This document shows, one piece after another, positions 1 to 8,506 of a stretch of 64,000 nucleotides of DNA. Position 1 is the first letter of the stretch; each line of letters starts with the position of its first letter. The notes beneath the pieces were generated by a model, which worked only from the letters and a program-made list of their open reading frames with translations, searched no databases and had not been told where the DNA came from. This stretch comes from Novosphingobium sp. Lineage in GTDB: Bacteria > Pseudomonadota > Alphaproteobacteria > Sphingomonadales > Sphingomonadaceae. Both the position numbers and the translations under genes were made by a program. The stretch spans positions 501,001-565,000 of the forward strand of contig JADJYM010000012.1 in the NCBI GenBank assembly GCA_016719755.1. Direction: 5' to 3'.

Positions 1-649
1 AAAAGGCCGCCGCCGTCTTGAGCGCGGCATAGGACAGGCCGTCGGTCTCGCGCGTCAGCGGGCCGACCGCGGCAAGGCGTTCCAGCATCATCAGCAACGT
101 TCCCGCACAGGCGCGCGGCGAAAGCGTGGCGGGCAGGCGTCCGGCGGACTGGGCGCGGGCGACAGCGGCGGACAGGGCCTCCATCATCGGCGCGGCCTGC
201 TCCATCCGCGACTGCAGGAAGCGTGTATCGCCTTCCTCGGCGGCAAGGTTGCGGACCCGGAAGATCGTGCGGTTGCGGTTCCACAGCTGGGTATAGGCAT
301 CGACGAAGTCGCGCGCCGCCGCCTGGCCGCCCTCGGCCAGCCAGTCGCGTGCGGCCAGGGCTTCAAGCTCGCTGGAAGTCTGCGAGGCCGTTTCCAGAGC
401 CGCCAGCACCACTTCCGGAACGCCCCGGAAATAGACGTAGAACGTCGCGGGAGAGGTCCTCGCGGCGCGGGCCACGTCGACCACCGACACGTCGCGCAGG
501 CCCTTGCTTTCCAGCAGCTCAACCGTGGTGTCGATCAGCACCTGGCGGGTCCGTTCACCCTTGGAGCCGATCTTCTGCCCGTAGTGGTTATAGCCTGAAT
601 CGCCCACGCGGACGGCAATGGCTTCGGCAGTGTCGGTTTCAGCTGTCAT
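1..649 (-). CDS. TetR/AcrR-family transcriptional regulator (C-terminus off the left edge)
   Basis: An open frame runs leftward from an ATG at 649 to the window edge, about 216 codons. Residues about 28-75 form a TetR DNA-binding domain: a helix beginning GERTRQVLIDTTVELLESKG, then the recognition part VVDVARAARTSPATFYVYF. The remainder is helical and alanine-rich, as in TetR ligand-binding domains. It is followed on the same strand by nothing visible and is separated by 70 bp from the CrtC-like gene. TetR proteins usually repress adjacent catabolic or efflux genes; the target here is unknown. The family call is firm; the ligand and the C-terminal end cannot be given. Confidence 0.85.
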   Translation of the reverse strand, partial: MTAETDTAEAIAVRVGDSGYNHYGQKIGSKGERTRQVLIDTTVELLESKGLRDVSVVDVARAARTSPATFYVYFRGVPEVVLAALETASQTSSELEALAARDWLAEGGQAAARDFVDAYTQLWNRNRTIFRVRNLAAEEGDTRFLQSRMEQAAPMMEALSAAVARAQSAGRLPATLSPRACAGTLLMMLERLAAVGPLTRETDGLSYAALKTAAAF

Positions 650-719
650 GGCGGTCCCCTTCGCCCATTGCGCCGATTAGCGCAACAAACTGAGGGACCG
701 TCAACCCCGCGCGGCGGGT

Positions 720-1778
720 TCAGCGCGACGTGGCCTTGAGCGCATCGCACATCCGCACGAAATGGCGCGGATTCCACACGTCCTGATCCTCGCCCCAGCC
801 GATCTTGCCGTCGAATTCCCAGCGGATCAGCTGGTTCGTGCCATAGCCGGCCTCGCTCATCCGGCTGACCGCCATGCCCTCGATCTCCATGGTCCGCCCG
901 TCGCGGTCGGCCAGCTCGACCTGGATGTGGCTGCACCAGCCGGTCTGAGGATCACGGAAAGCGCGCATCCGGCTGCGGCTGCCGTCAAGATCGCCATAGA
1001 CGCCGCCGCGCAGCAGGTAGCCGCCGTTCATCGGGCTCCAGCCGTCGGCCGTGCCGTCCTGCGGGCGGACGAAGCCGAGGAACCCGGTTTCGCCATCCGA
1101 ATGACCGAAGATGTACTGGATGCGCCCGCGTCCGCGCTCGCGCTCGATTTCGCGCCAGCGCGGCCCGCCGGGATCGCGCACCCGGTCAAGATCGGTGGCA
1201 TAGCTCTGCTTGCGGCTTTGCGCATAAGGCCCGCCGCGCGGGCCCCAGGTGCGGTCGCGCACCGACCAGCAATCGAGCCGGATATCTTCACCCCGCAGCC
1301 GCAGCGTGCCTTCGACCTTGCCGAGCTGGTCATAGTGCGGGGTCTGGATGAACGGCGGTTCGCCCGGTTCGAAGCGGCGCGGCGGGTGCGCGCCGGTGAA
1401 CACGAAATCAAGCGCGAAGTCGCGGTCCTTGTCCTCGTACTGCAGGTGGTACTTCATCCCCGGCTCCAGCATTTTCAGGCTGTAGCCGATTCCCGGGAAA
1501 GTCACGTCGCGCAGGTCCGGCGTTTCGGGCACCGGCACTTCCTCCACCTTGCGGTAATAGGCCATGCGGGCCTGGTCCCAGCCGTCCGGCCCCCAGCAGA
1601 AAATGCGCGAGGTCAGCGTCTTGCGGTTGGGATAATAGGGGGTGTGAATCCATCCGCCGATCCCGCGCTCGGGCACGTTCCACGACCACCAGTTGGTTTC
1701 CGTTTCATAGGGATCGTCGGAAAGCTGGTGGTAGCAATCGTCCTCGGGCTTGAAGGCGTAGGGATCGGGGGCGGTCAT
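720..1778 (-). CDS. CrtC/AttH-like lipocalin-fold protein (DUF7064/DUF7065 type)
   Basis: 352 aa, soluble, no signal peptide. It is rich in Trp and aromatic residues (NWWSWNVPERGIGGW near the N-terminus; RLDCWSVRDRTWGPR near residue 175), a pattern I associate with the hydroxyneurosporene-synthase (CrtC)/AttH-like double-lipocalin superfamily common in sphingomonad and mycobacterial catabolic clusters. Start ATG 1778 has a GAGAGGA ribosome site about 6 nt upstream. The promoter side carries a palindrome shared with two other places in this island. Neighbours are CoA-transferase, P450 and dehydrogenase genes, so a role in binding or transforming a hydrophobic substrate is inferred. The reaction is unknown, and the family assignment rests on pattern memory. 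Confidence 0.6.
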   Translation of the reverse strand: MTAPDPYAFKPEDDCYHQLSDDPYETETNWWSWNVPERGIGGWIHTPYYPNRKTLTSRIFCWGPDGWDQARMAYYRKVEEVPVPETPDLRDVTFPGIGYSLKMLEPGMKYHLQYEDKDRDFALDFVFTGAHPPRRFEPGEPPFIQTPHYDQLGKVEGTLRLRGEDIRLDCWSVRDRTWGPRGGPYAQSRKQSYATDLDRVRDPGGPRWREIERERGRGRIQYIFGHSDGETGFLGFVRPQDGTADGWSPMNGGYLLRGGVYGDLDGSRSRMRAFRDPQTGWCSHIQVELADRDGRTMEIEGMAVSRMSEAGYGTNQLIRWEFDGKIGWGEDQDVWNPRHFVRMCDALKATSR

Positions 1779-1811
1779 GGTAGTCCTCTCTCGGGTCAGC
1801 TTATAGTCTCT

Positions 1812-1831
1812 TAGTATACCAGGTTATACAA
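1812..1831. promoter_or_regulatory. candidate FCD/GntR operator, site A
   Basis: The 20-mer TAGTATACCAGGTTATACAA is an imperfect palindrome and lies 34 bp upstream of the CrtC-like gene's ATG at 1778. It matches the site in front of the GntR gene (9340-9359) at 16 of 20 positions. The half-site TTGTATAACC on the minus strand fits the TNGTNNNACNA pattern known for FadR/FCD-type GntR proteins. Function is inferred. Confidence 0.5.
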
Positions 1832-1846
1832 GAGGCAAGCCCTGGA

Positions 1847-3076
1847 TCAGGCAATCGCGCCCTTGGCCTTGAGCGCCTCGATCCGGTCCCACTCCATGCC
1901 CATTTCCATCAGGAACAGCTCGGTATGCTCGCTCGCCTCGGGCGCGCGGGTGTTGCTGACCACTTCCTTGTTGAACTGGACCGGGTTGGAAACCAGCTTG
2001 ATCGGCTTGCCGCCATCGGCGCTTTCAACCTCGAAGATCCAGCCGTTGGCCTGGACCTGCTCGTCCTTTTCCACGTCGAGGGGGGACTGGTAGGCGGCCC
2101 ACTGGCCCTTCATCGACTTGAGCCGTTCCAGCCAGTAGGCGAAGGGCTGGCGCAGCATCGCCTCGCGCACCAGCAGGTGCGCGGCTTCCGAGTTTTCGTT
2201 CAGCTTCTCGATCGTCGAAAAGCGCGGGTCCCGCGCGCATTCTGGAATGCCAAGGTGGGTGAAGGTATCCTCGATCAGTTGCGAAGGCGAAAGCACCGTA
2301 AGGTTGATGTAGCCGCCGTCGCTGGTCTTGAACACGCCCATGAACGGGTTGGTGCCGATCACCGTCTTGCCGGGCATGGCATTGGCGAAGGGATCGACCT
2401 GCATTTCCATGCAGACGTCGATCGCGCAGGCGGTTGCCCAGATGCCCGATGAGAGCAGCGAAACGTCCACCTCCAGCGCCTCGCCGGTGCGTTCGCGGTG
2501 GAACAGCGCGGCGGCGATCCCGCCGGCGATGTTCATGCCGCCGATGGTATCGCCATAGGCCGGCCCGGGCTGGGTCAGCGGCCAGTCAAGCTCGCGCGGA
2601 GTTGCCAGGATCGCGGAACCGCCGCGCGCCCAGTAGGCGGTGGAATCGAACCCGCCCTTGTCGCGCTCCGGCCCCTTTTCGCCAAAGGCGCTGCCGCGCA
2701 CGTAGATGATGTTGGGGTTCGCGGCACGCAGGTGCTCAACGTCGATCTTCAGCTTCTGCCGGGCGCTGGGCAGATAATTGGTCAGGAAGATGTCGCAGCT
2801 TTTGGCGATCTCGTAGAGCAGTTCCTGCCCCTCGGGCGTGGAGATATCGATGCCGACGCTGCGCTTGCCCCGGTTGGGGTGCTGCATCAGCGCGTTGCGA
2901 CGCTGATCCACGGCAAAGCGCTGCAATTCCTTGATCCCGCGCTGCGCGTCGCCGCGCACCGGGTGCTCGATCTTGATCACGTCGGCGCCCCAGTCGGTAA
3001 GCACCGCGCCGGCTGCCGGCACGAACGTGAACTGCGCAACCTCGAGCATGCGCACGCCCTTCATCACATGGGTCAT
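1847..3076 (-). CDS. CaiB/BaiF-family (type III) CoA-transferase
   Basis: 409 aa, the usual length for this family. It begins with the typical GVRMLEVAQF...GAVLTDWGADVIKIEHP segment. The candidate catalytic aspartate is Asp144 in the KGGFDSTAYWARGG segment, and the family's glycine-rich segment GPAYGDTIGGMNIAGG follows. Such enzymes move CoA from an acyl-CoA donor to a carboxylate, activating it for beta-oxidation-like degradation. Start ATG 3076 has GGGGAG 8 nt upstream. It lies in a tightly packed leftward series with the aldehyde dehydrogenase, 14 bp downstream of that gene, which would supply a carboxylic acid. The acid itself is unknown. Confidence 0.88.
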   Translation of the reverse strand: MTHVMKGVRMLEVAQFTFVPAAGAVLTDWGADVIKIEHPVRGDAQRGIKELQRFAVDQRRNALMQHPNRGKRSVGIDISTPEGQELLYEIAKSCDIFLTNYLPSARQKLKIDVEHLRAANPNIIYVRGSAFGEKGPERDKGGFDSTAYWARGGSAILATPRELDWPLTQPGPAYGDTIGGMNIAGGIAAALFHRERTGEALEVDVSLLSSGIWATACAIDVCMEMQVDPFANAMPGKTVIGTNPFMGVFKTSDGGYINLTVLSPSQLIEDTFTHLGIPECARDPRFSTIEKLNENSEAAHLLVREAMLRQPFAYWLERLKSMKGQWAAYQSPLDVEKDEQVQANGWIFEVESADGGKPIKLVSNPVQFNKEVVSNTRAPEASEHTELFLMEMGMEWDRIEALKAKGAIA

Positions 3077-3090
3077 GGCTTAATCTCCCC

Positions 3091-4575
3091 TCACTTCGCG
3101 CTGAACGAGATCACCTTTTGATAGGTGAATTCGTTGAGCCCATCCTCGCCATATTCGCGGCCATAGCCCGAGCGCTTGATCCCGCCGAACGGCGCATCGG
3201 ACTGCATCGTCCCCGCTCCGCCATTGATCGAAACACCGCCGGTGCGGATGCGCAGCGCCATGTCGAACGCCTTGCCCGCATCGGCCGACCAGATCGCGCC
3301 GGACAGGCCGAAATCGCTGGCATTGGCCATGGCGATCGCTTCCTCGTCATCGTCGTAACCGATCACCGCGCCGATCGGGCCGAACACTTCCTCCTGTGCG
3401 AGGCGGCTGTCGTTCCTTACGTTGTCGAACAGGGTCGGCTGGAAATAGAAGCCCTTGTCCAGCCCGTCCGGGCGGCGGCCGCCCGCGACCAGCGTTGCGC
3501 CTTCGTCCTGGGCGATGGCGACGTAATCCTCGGTGCGCTTGCGCGCCACTTCGCGGATCAGCGGGCCATAGCTGACCGCGGGATCGGCGGGATTGCCGAT
3601 CTTGATGTGGGCCATCATGCCACGCAGCATCTCGACAAACTGCGGGCGGACCGAATTGTGGACGATGTGCCGGGTGGTCAGCGCGCAGCCCTGCCCGCAG
3701 TGGACGGTAAAGCCGCCCAGACCTGCCATCGCAGCACCCTGAAGGTCCGCATCGGGCCGCACGATCAGCGCCGACTTGCCGCCCAGTTCCATCACGATCC
3801 GCTTTAGCGTGGGCGCCCCCTGGGCCTGGATCATCGACCCGACCTTGTCTGATCCGGTGAAGTGAACAAGGTCCACGCGCGGATCGGTGGTGAGCAGCTT
3901 GCCAGCCTCGATATCGCCGGTGACAATGCTCAGCACGCCCCTGGGCAGCCCCACCTCGTCGGCGATCTCGCCCAGGATCAGCGCCTCGAACGGGGTGTAG
4001 GGCGAAGGCTTGAGCACCACGGTGCAGCCCACGGCCAGAGCCGGGATCACCTTGCCGACGTTGAGGAAGAACGGAAAGTTGTAGGGCGAAATTGCCGCCA
4101 CCACCCCCACCGGCTCGCGGCTGACCACCCCGGTGCCCAGCGTGGTCGTGCCCTGCGCGTTGGGGGTCAGTTCCACCGGCAGGCTGGTCAGCGCCGGGCG
4201 GCTGGCGATCTCCACCGTGCGGCGGGCGTGCTTCATCGGGATGCCGTATTGCAGGAAGCCGGCGAGCATCTGCGTCGCCCCCGCTTCGGCCACGATCAGG
4301 CGCACGATCTCGTCCTTGCGCGCATCCAGCGCATCGAGGAAGCGGGTCAGCACGGCCTGGCGCTGCGCCACCGGCAGGCGCGGCCAGTCGCCGTGATCGA
4401 AGGCATGGCGCGCGGCGGCAATCGCCGCCTCGACCTGCGCCGCGCTGCCCACGGCGGCGCGGCCCAGCACGCTTTCGTCGGCGGGGTTGATCACGTCCTC
4501 CAGCACGTCGGCCGGTTGCCATTCGCCGCCGATGTAGACGCACCCGGGATGCTTCAGATTGAACTGCATTGTCAT
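3091..4575 (-). CDS. NAD(P)-dependent aldehyde dehydrogenase
   Basis: 494 aa, full length for the superfamily. Visible are the SPYNFP segment (about 163-168), the cofactor-binding FTGSDKVG (about 239), the general-base Glu263 in MELGGKS, and catalytic Cys297 in HCGQGCALTTR; the 34-residue Glu-Cys spacing is canonical. It should oxidise an aldehyde intermediate to a carboxylate in the cytoplasm. The start overlaps the thioesterase stop as ATGA, implying translational coupling. A second ATG at 4569 has a better-spaced GAGAGGA site and could be the true start. The substrate probably comes from the P450 or an SDR of the same cluster, which is inference. Confidence 0.9.
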   Translation of the reverse strand: MTMQFNLKHPGCVYIGGEWQPADVLEDVINPADESVLGRAAVGSAAQVEAAIAAARHAFDHGDWPRLPVAQRQAVLTRFLDALDARKDEIVRLIVAEAGATQMLAGFLQYGIPMKHARRTVEIASRPALTSLPVELTPNAQGTTTLGTGVVSREPVGVVAAISPYNFPFFLNVGKVIPALAVGCTVVLKPSPYTPFEALILGEIADEVGLPRGVLSIVTGDIEAGKLLTTDPRVDLVHFTGSDKVGSMIQAQGAPTLKRIVMELGGKSALIVRPDADLQGAAMAGLGGFTVHCGQGCALTTRHIVHNSVRPQFVEMLRGMMAHIKIGNPADPAVSYGPLIREVARKRTEDYVAIAQDEGATLVAGGRRPDGLDKGFYFQPTLFDNVRNDSRLAQEEVFGPIGAVIGYDDDEEAIAMANASDFGLSGAIWSADAGKAFDMALRIRTGGVSINGGAGTMQSDAPFGGIKRSGYGREYGEDGLNEFTYQKVISFSAK

Positions 4576-5012
4576 TCCTCTCCCACTTCAGGCGGCGGCG
4601 ACAGCGGCGACGGCCTGAAAGTTCCATTCATTCTCAATACCGCCCGGCCATCGACCAGCGCCACGCCCTGGACATGGACGATCCGGTCCGCCTCGCGCAC
4701 GATCTCGCAGCGGCTTTCCACCCACGAGCCGAGCGGCACGGCCTCCAGAAAGTCGACCGCCATGCTGATCGTCAGCGCGCCGTGGGCGCGGTTGACAGTC
4801 GCCTGCCGGACCATGGCGATGTCCGCAAAGGTCGATAACCAGCCGCCGTGGCAGATCCCGCGCGGGTTGCAGTGGCGTTCCTCCACGAAAAAGCCCGACA
4901 CCGCGTGGCCGGGATCGTTGCGCCGCCAGATCGTGCCGTTGTGCGCCACGAACCCGCGCAGCTGCGGATCGAAAAAGCCTTCAGGCAGGTCGCGCGGGGC
5001 GGCATCGCTCAT
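4572..5012 (-). CDS. PaaI-type hotdog-fold acyl-CoA thioesterase
   Basis: 146 aa single hotdog domain. The CHGGWLSTFADIAM segment (about 54-67) is the family's HGG motif followed by the acidic residue on the hotdog helix. The C-terminal half is the usual series of beta-strands. Thioesterases of this type release CoA from aromatic or branched acyl-CoAs and often rescue CoA in aromatic catabolism. The stop overlaps the aldehyde dehydrogenase start, and the P450 stop at 5009 overlaps this start by 4 nt, so all three are probably one transcript. The substrate is unknown. Confidence 0.82.
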   Translation of the reverse strand: MSDAAPRDLPEGFFDPQLRGFVAHNGTIWRRNDPGHAVSGFFVEERHCNPRGICHGGWLSTFADIAMVRQATVNRAHGALTISMAVDFLEAVPLGSWVESRCEIVREADRIVHVQGVALVDGRAVLRMNGTFRPSPLSPPPEVGEE

Positions 5013-6289
5013 CCGGCGGGCGTCCAGACGATCGGCAGGTTGCGGATCGACAGCAGGCCCGGCACCACGGTGGTATCGGCCCCCGGCTTCACGGTGAAGG
5101 TCGGCACGCGCTTGACGAATTCATCGACCAGGATGCGCAGCTCGCGCCGGGCGAGGTGCGCGCCAAGGCACAGGTGGATGCCGCCCACGAAAGTGTAGTG
5201 GCGGTTGACGGGCCGCGCCGGATCGAAGGTGCGCGGGTCCGGGAACTGGGCGGGGTCGAAATTGCCGGAGGAGTTGAGGCAGGTGATGTAATCCCCGGCC
5301 TTCAGAGTCACCCCGTCCCATTCCAGGTCCTTCTTCACCAGCCGGAACGAGTTCACCAGCGGCTGCATCCGCAGGAATTCCTCGACCGCCGTGTTGGTGA
5401 GGCCCGGCTCGTCGCGCAGGCGCTGCTGGAGCGCCTGATCCAGCGCCATACGCCGGAACATCTGGCTGATGGTGGAGGCAACGGTATCGAGCCCGCCAAG
5501 CCACAGGAACCAGGTCATCCCGATCACCTCGTCGGGCGTCAGCGGCCTGCCCTCGATCTCGCCGTTGGCGATGTAGCTGCCCAGCTTGTCGTCCGGATTC
5601 TTGCGCTTTTCCGCGATGAATTCGCGCAGATAGGCGATCACCTGGGTAACTGCCGCGCCCATCCGCGCATGATCGCGCGAATGCAGGATCTCGTACTCCC
5701 AGGCCAGGAACTGCTCGAACATCGCGAACGGCAGGCCCATCAGATCAAGGAACACGCGGACCGGATAGACCCGGCCGAAATCATGGGCGATGTCGACCTC
5801 GCCCCGGTGCGCAAACTCCTCGATCATCTCGACCGCCAGCGCGCGCACCTTGGGCTCCAGCTTCTGGAGCGCGACGGGGGTGAAATGGACGTTGAGGAAG
5901 CGGCGGTACTTCGCGTGATCGGGCGGATCGATCCCCAGCGGGATCGAGGGAAAGGTCTCTCCGGCCAGCAGCTGGAACTGCGCGACGCCCTTGGTGCTGA
6001 AGTATTCGTTGTCCTCGTAGACCCGGCGGATGTCCTCGTAGTGCGAGACGCACCAGGTTCCGCACGTCTTGTCGCTGAACCCATAGGGGCTGAACAGCAG
6101 GCGCGGTACGCCAGGAGCGCGCAGCCTGTCGGTTTCGGCATAGGGATCAAGCAGGTCGTTGGCCTCGCCCCCCATGGCGAAGCGGATATCGACCACCCGC
6201 TCGCGCGGGACATGGTCGGGGGCGGGCAGATCGATCTGCCACGAGGCGAGGAGCGATGCGGCGGCGGGTGCGGGGTCAGCGTGAACCAT
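5009..6289 (-). CDS. bacterial class I cytochrome P450
   Basis: 426 aa, cytosolic. The I-helix oxygen-binding motif is LGGLDT (264-269, a variant of AGxDT). The K-helix ExxR is Glu304-Arg307. The haem loop FVGGIHLCLG places the ligand at Cys374. The N-terminus MVHADPAPAAASLLASW at ATG 6289 is favoured because the frame upstream of it overlaps the SDR gene and is not conserved-looking. P450s of this class need a ferredoxin and reductase; none is encoded nearby. It lies within a run of SDR, aldehyde dehydrogenase and CoA-transferase genes, so hydroxylation of the cluster's substrate is the inferred role. Confidence 0.92.
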   Translation of the reverse strand: MVHADPAPAAASLLASWQIDLPAPDHVPRERVVDIRFAMGGEANDLLDPYAETDRLRAPGVPRLLFSPYGFSDKTCGTWCVSHYEDIRRVYEDNEYFSTKGVAQFQLLAGETFPSIPLGIDPPDHAKYRRFLNVHFTPVALQKLEPKVRALAVEMIEEFAHRGEVDIAHDFGRVYPVRVFLDLMGLPFAMFEQFLAWEYEILHSRDHARMGAAVTQVIAYLREFIAEKRKNPDDKLGSYIANGEIEGRPLTPDEVIGMTWFLWLGGLDTVASTISQMFRRMALDQALQQRLRDEPGLTNTAVEEFLRMQPLVNSFRLVKKDLEWDGVTLKAGDYITCLNSSGNFDPAQFPDPRTFDPARPVNRHYTFVGGIHLCLGAHLARRELRILVDEFVKRVPTFTVKPGADTTVVPGLLSIRNLPIVWTPAG

Positions 6290-6291
6290 GA

Positions 6292-7038
6292 TCAGAAATC
6301 CGTTCCTCCGTCGATGTTGATCAGCGCGCCCGTGAGGTAGGCCGCCTTGTCGGAAAGCAGGAAGGCGATGAGCTCTCCCGCCTCGTGCGGGTCGCCGATC
6401 CGGTCGAGCGCGGCCTTCATGCCGAAGCTGTCGCGCATTTTCCGCCACAAGGCTGCTTCGGTGCCGCTGTGCACCGGTTCTGAGCCGGTGAGAGCCTCTG
6501 TGGCGAAAGCGCCCGGCGCGATGCAATTGGCGCGGATTCCCGCCGCTCCGTGGGCTTTTGCCAGCCCCTTGGTCAACACCGCGACCGCCGCCTTCATTGC
6601 CGCGTAATGCAGCAGCGCAGGCTTGGGCGCATGGATCGAATAGGCCGCGCAGGTAACAATCGAGCCTCCACCGCCCTCGCTCAGCGCCGGAACCGCGACC
6701 CGCAGCGCGCGGACCACGGTCATCAGCTGGGTATCGAAGCATTCGGCCCAATCAGCATCGGTCAGGTCAAGCGCCTCGCCCCGCGCCAGGATCGGCCCGG
6801 CGGTGACGGCGATGCCATCAAGACCACCAAGGCGCTGAATCGCCCGCTCCACCGCCATTTCCAGGCCGCCGTCATCGCTGCCCTCGCCAATCGCGCCAAG
6901 CGCCGCGGCAACGCTTGCCGCGCGCGCGCCGTCCCGGCCGACGAGGGCCACCCGGTGCCCCTCGCCCGCCAGAATGCGCGCGGCGGCATGGCCAAGGCCA
7001 CTCGTCCCGCCGACCACGATGTGCGCCCTGGCGGTCAC
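6292..7038 (-). CDS. SDR-family oxidoreductase
   Basis: 248 aa classical short-chain dehydrogenase. The GGTSGLG nucleotide-binding motif is at residues 10-16, the catalytic motif is YAAMK in SIHAPKPALLHYAAMKAA, and the C-terminus ends with the family's ALINIDGGTDF. The start is taken as GTG 7038, which overlaps the amidohydrolase stop as GTGA; there is no good internal alternative. It ends 3 bp before the P450 start. It probably interconverts an alcohol and a ketone using NAD(P). The substrate is not predictable. Confidence 0.85.
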   Translation of the reverse strand: MTARAHIVVGGTSGLGHAAARILAGEGHRVALVGRDGARAASVAAALGAIGEGSDDGGLEMAVERAIQRLGGLDGIAVTAGPILARGEALDLTDADWAECFDTQLMTVVRALRVAVPALSEGGGGSIVTCAAYSIHAPKPALLHYAAMKAAVAVLTKGLAKAHGAAGIRANCIAPGAFATEALTGSEPVHSGTEAALWRKMRDSFGMKAALDRIGDPHEAGELIAFLLSDKAAYLTGALINIDGGTDF

Positions 7039-8348
7039 GCCGAGGCGAACATCCGTTCGATATCGCCCGAGGTCACCGGCCGCCGCGCCTTGCCGATCGC
7101 GTCCATGCTGTCGGTCTTGAGGCCGCCGAGGTTGTGGCGGGGGCTGACATCCACGTCCTTGCCCAGCTCGCGCAGGTGCCCGACGGTGCAATTCTCGCGC
7201 CCGCCGTTGAGGCCGAAGGCATCGAAGCTGTATTCGCGCATCACGTTGAGGTGGGTGATCTTGTCGATGGTGTCCTTCGTCAGGCCATTGACCGACGCCC
7301 ACAGGTACTCGGGCACGTTCGGCCAGACCGTGTCGGAATGCGGATAGTCGCACTCGTAGGCGACCATGTCCTCGTTCATGTATTCAAGGTTCTTGAGCCC
7401 GAACTGGTCGTCGATGAAGCAGCTGATTATGTGCCGCTTGAACAGGTCCGAAGGCCGCTCCCCGCCAAAGTCGGTGAAGGTCCATTCGTGGTGGTGTTCG
7501 TGGGTGAAGTCGGCCCGCTCAAGGAAGTAGGGCACCCAGCCGATCCCGCCTTCGGAAAGCGCCATCCGCAGTTCCGGATAGCGCTTCCAGAAGGTCGCGA
7601 AGGTCCAGTCGGCCGCCGAATTGGCGATCGAGATCGGCATGGCGGTGATCCAGGCGTCGATCGGGCTTTCGCTGGAGGGATGCAGCGCCCGCGCACCAGT
7701 GCCGATATGGCAGTTGATGACGATCCGGCTGTCGTTGCAGGCCTTCCAGAACGGCTCCCAGTATTCGTTGTGGATGCTGGGCAGGCCGATGTTGGCGGGA
7801 TTGTCTGAGAACGACACGGCATGGACGCCAAGGTCGCTCATCCGCTTCAGTTCCTTCAGCGTCTCGCCCATGTCCCAGCTGGGCACCAGGCACATCGGGA
7901 TGAACCGGCCAGGCGCGCTGGCGCACCATTCCTGCACGTGCCAGTCGTTCCAGGCACGGCAGGCGCGCAGGGCCTCTTCCGGATCCTTCTTCGCCATGGC
8001 GACGAACACCCCGCCGGCGAAACTGGGCATGGTCGGGAAATTGAGGCTGGCCAGCACACCGTTGGCGTTCATGTCATCGACCCGCAGCCTGGGATCATAG
8101 GTGCCGGGGCGCAGCTGGTCGAAGGCCGAAGGCTCCATCCCGTATTCGCTGCGCGGCCGGCCGACCACGGCGTTGAGGCCGATGGTGGGGAACCGCTGAT
8201 CGTTCCACAGCCAGATGTCCTTGCCGTTCTCCTTGACGATGCGCGGAGCGCGATCCCTGTGCGCCTCGGGATAGTGGCGGATGAATGCCTCGGGCGGTTC
8301 GATGGCGTGGTCATCGATGCTGATGATGACCATGTCTTCCATGTTCAT
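7035..8348 (-). CDS. amidohydrolase-2 (ACMSD-like) family metal-dependent hydrolase/decarboxylase
   Basis: 437 aa. The N-terminal IDDHAIEPPE carries the metal-binding Asp-x-His element. CHIGTGA near the middle supplies another His, and the C-terminal YECDYPHSDTVWPN carries the conserved Asp/His pair. This layout fits the amidohydrolase-related family that includes ACMSD and gamma-resorcylate decarboxylase. Start ATG 8348 has GGGAGAA 6 nt upstream. It is the first gene of the SDR-P450-thioesterase-ALDH-CoA transferase series, and a 21-bp palindromic region precedes it. Whether it hydrolyses, hydrates or decarboxylates cannot be told. Confidence 0.82.
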   Translation of the reverse strand: MNMEDMVIISIDDHAIEPPEAFIRHYPEAHRDRAPRIVKENGKDIWLWNDQRFPTIGLNAVVGRPRSEYGMEPSAFDQLRPGTYDPRLRVDDMNANGVLASLNFPTMPSFAGGVFVAMAKKDPEEALRACRAWNDWHVQEWCASAPGRFIPMCLVPSWDMGETLKELKRMSDLGVHAVSFSDNPANIGLPSIHNEYWEPFWKACNDSRIVINCHIGTGARALHPSSESPIDAWITAMPISIANSAADWTFATFWKRYPELRMALSEGGIGWVPYFLERADFTHEHHHEWTFTDFGGERPSDLFKRHIISCFIDDQFGLKNLEYMNEDMVAYECDYPHSDTVWPNVPEYLWASVNGLTKDTIDKITHLNVMREYSFDAFGLNGGRENCTVGHLRELGKDVDVSPRHNLGGLKTDSMDAIGKARRPVTSGDIERMFASA

Positions 8349-8388
8349 GGGTATTCTCCCGCTGCCGGTCGCTGCTCACGCGACTCAA

Positions 8389-8409
8389 TAATTGATAGAT
8401 CGTCAATTA
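8389..8409. promoter_or_regulatory. inverted repeat upstream of the amidohydrolase-P450 operon
   Basis: Perfect 7-bp arms TAATTGA and TCAATTA are separated by a 7-bp spacer, in AT-rich DNA 41 bp upstream of ATG 8348. The position suits an operator or promoter for the leftward operon. It differs from the GntR-type motif at sites A-C, so a different regulator, possibly the TetR protein, may bind it. This is inference. Confidence 0.4.
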
Positions 8410-8506
8410 ATCACAGCATGAAGCCGGGTGCAACACACGAATGCACGAAATCGCCGCGCAAAACGCGCGCCGAGCCGATGCGATTCTGAAAGGCTGGGCG
8501 CCCGGC

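Noticed and set aside
6753-7038. Possible longer N-terminus for the P450 frame
   Set aside because: The extension lies inside the SDR gene in another frame and has no conserved look; ATG 6289 gives a normal P450 length.
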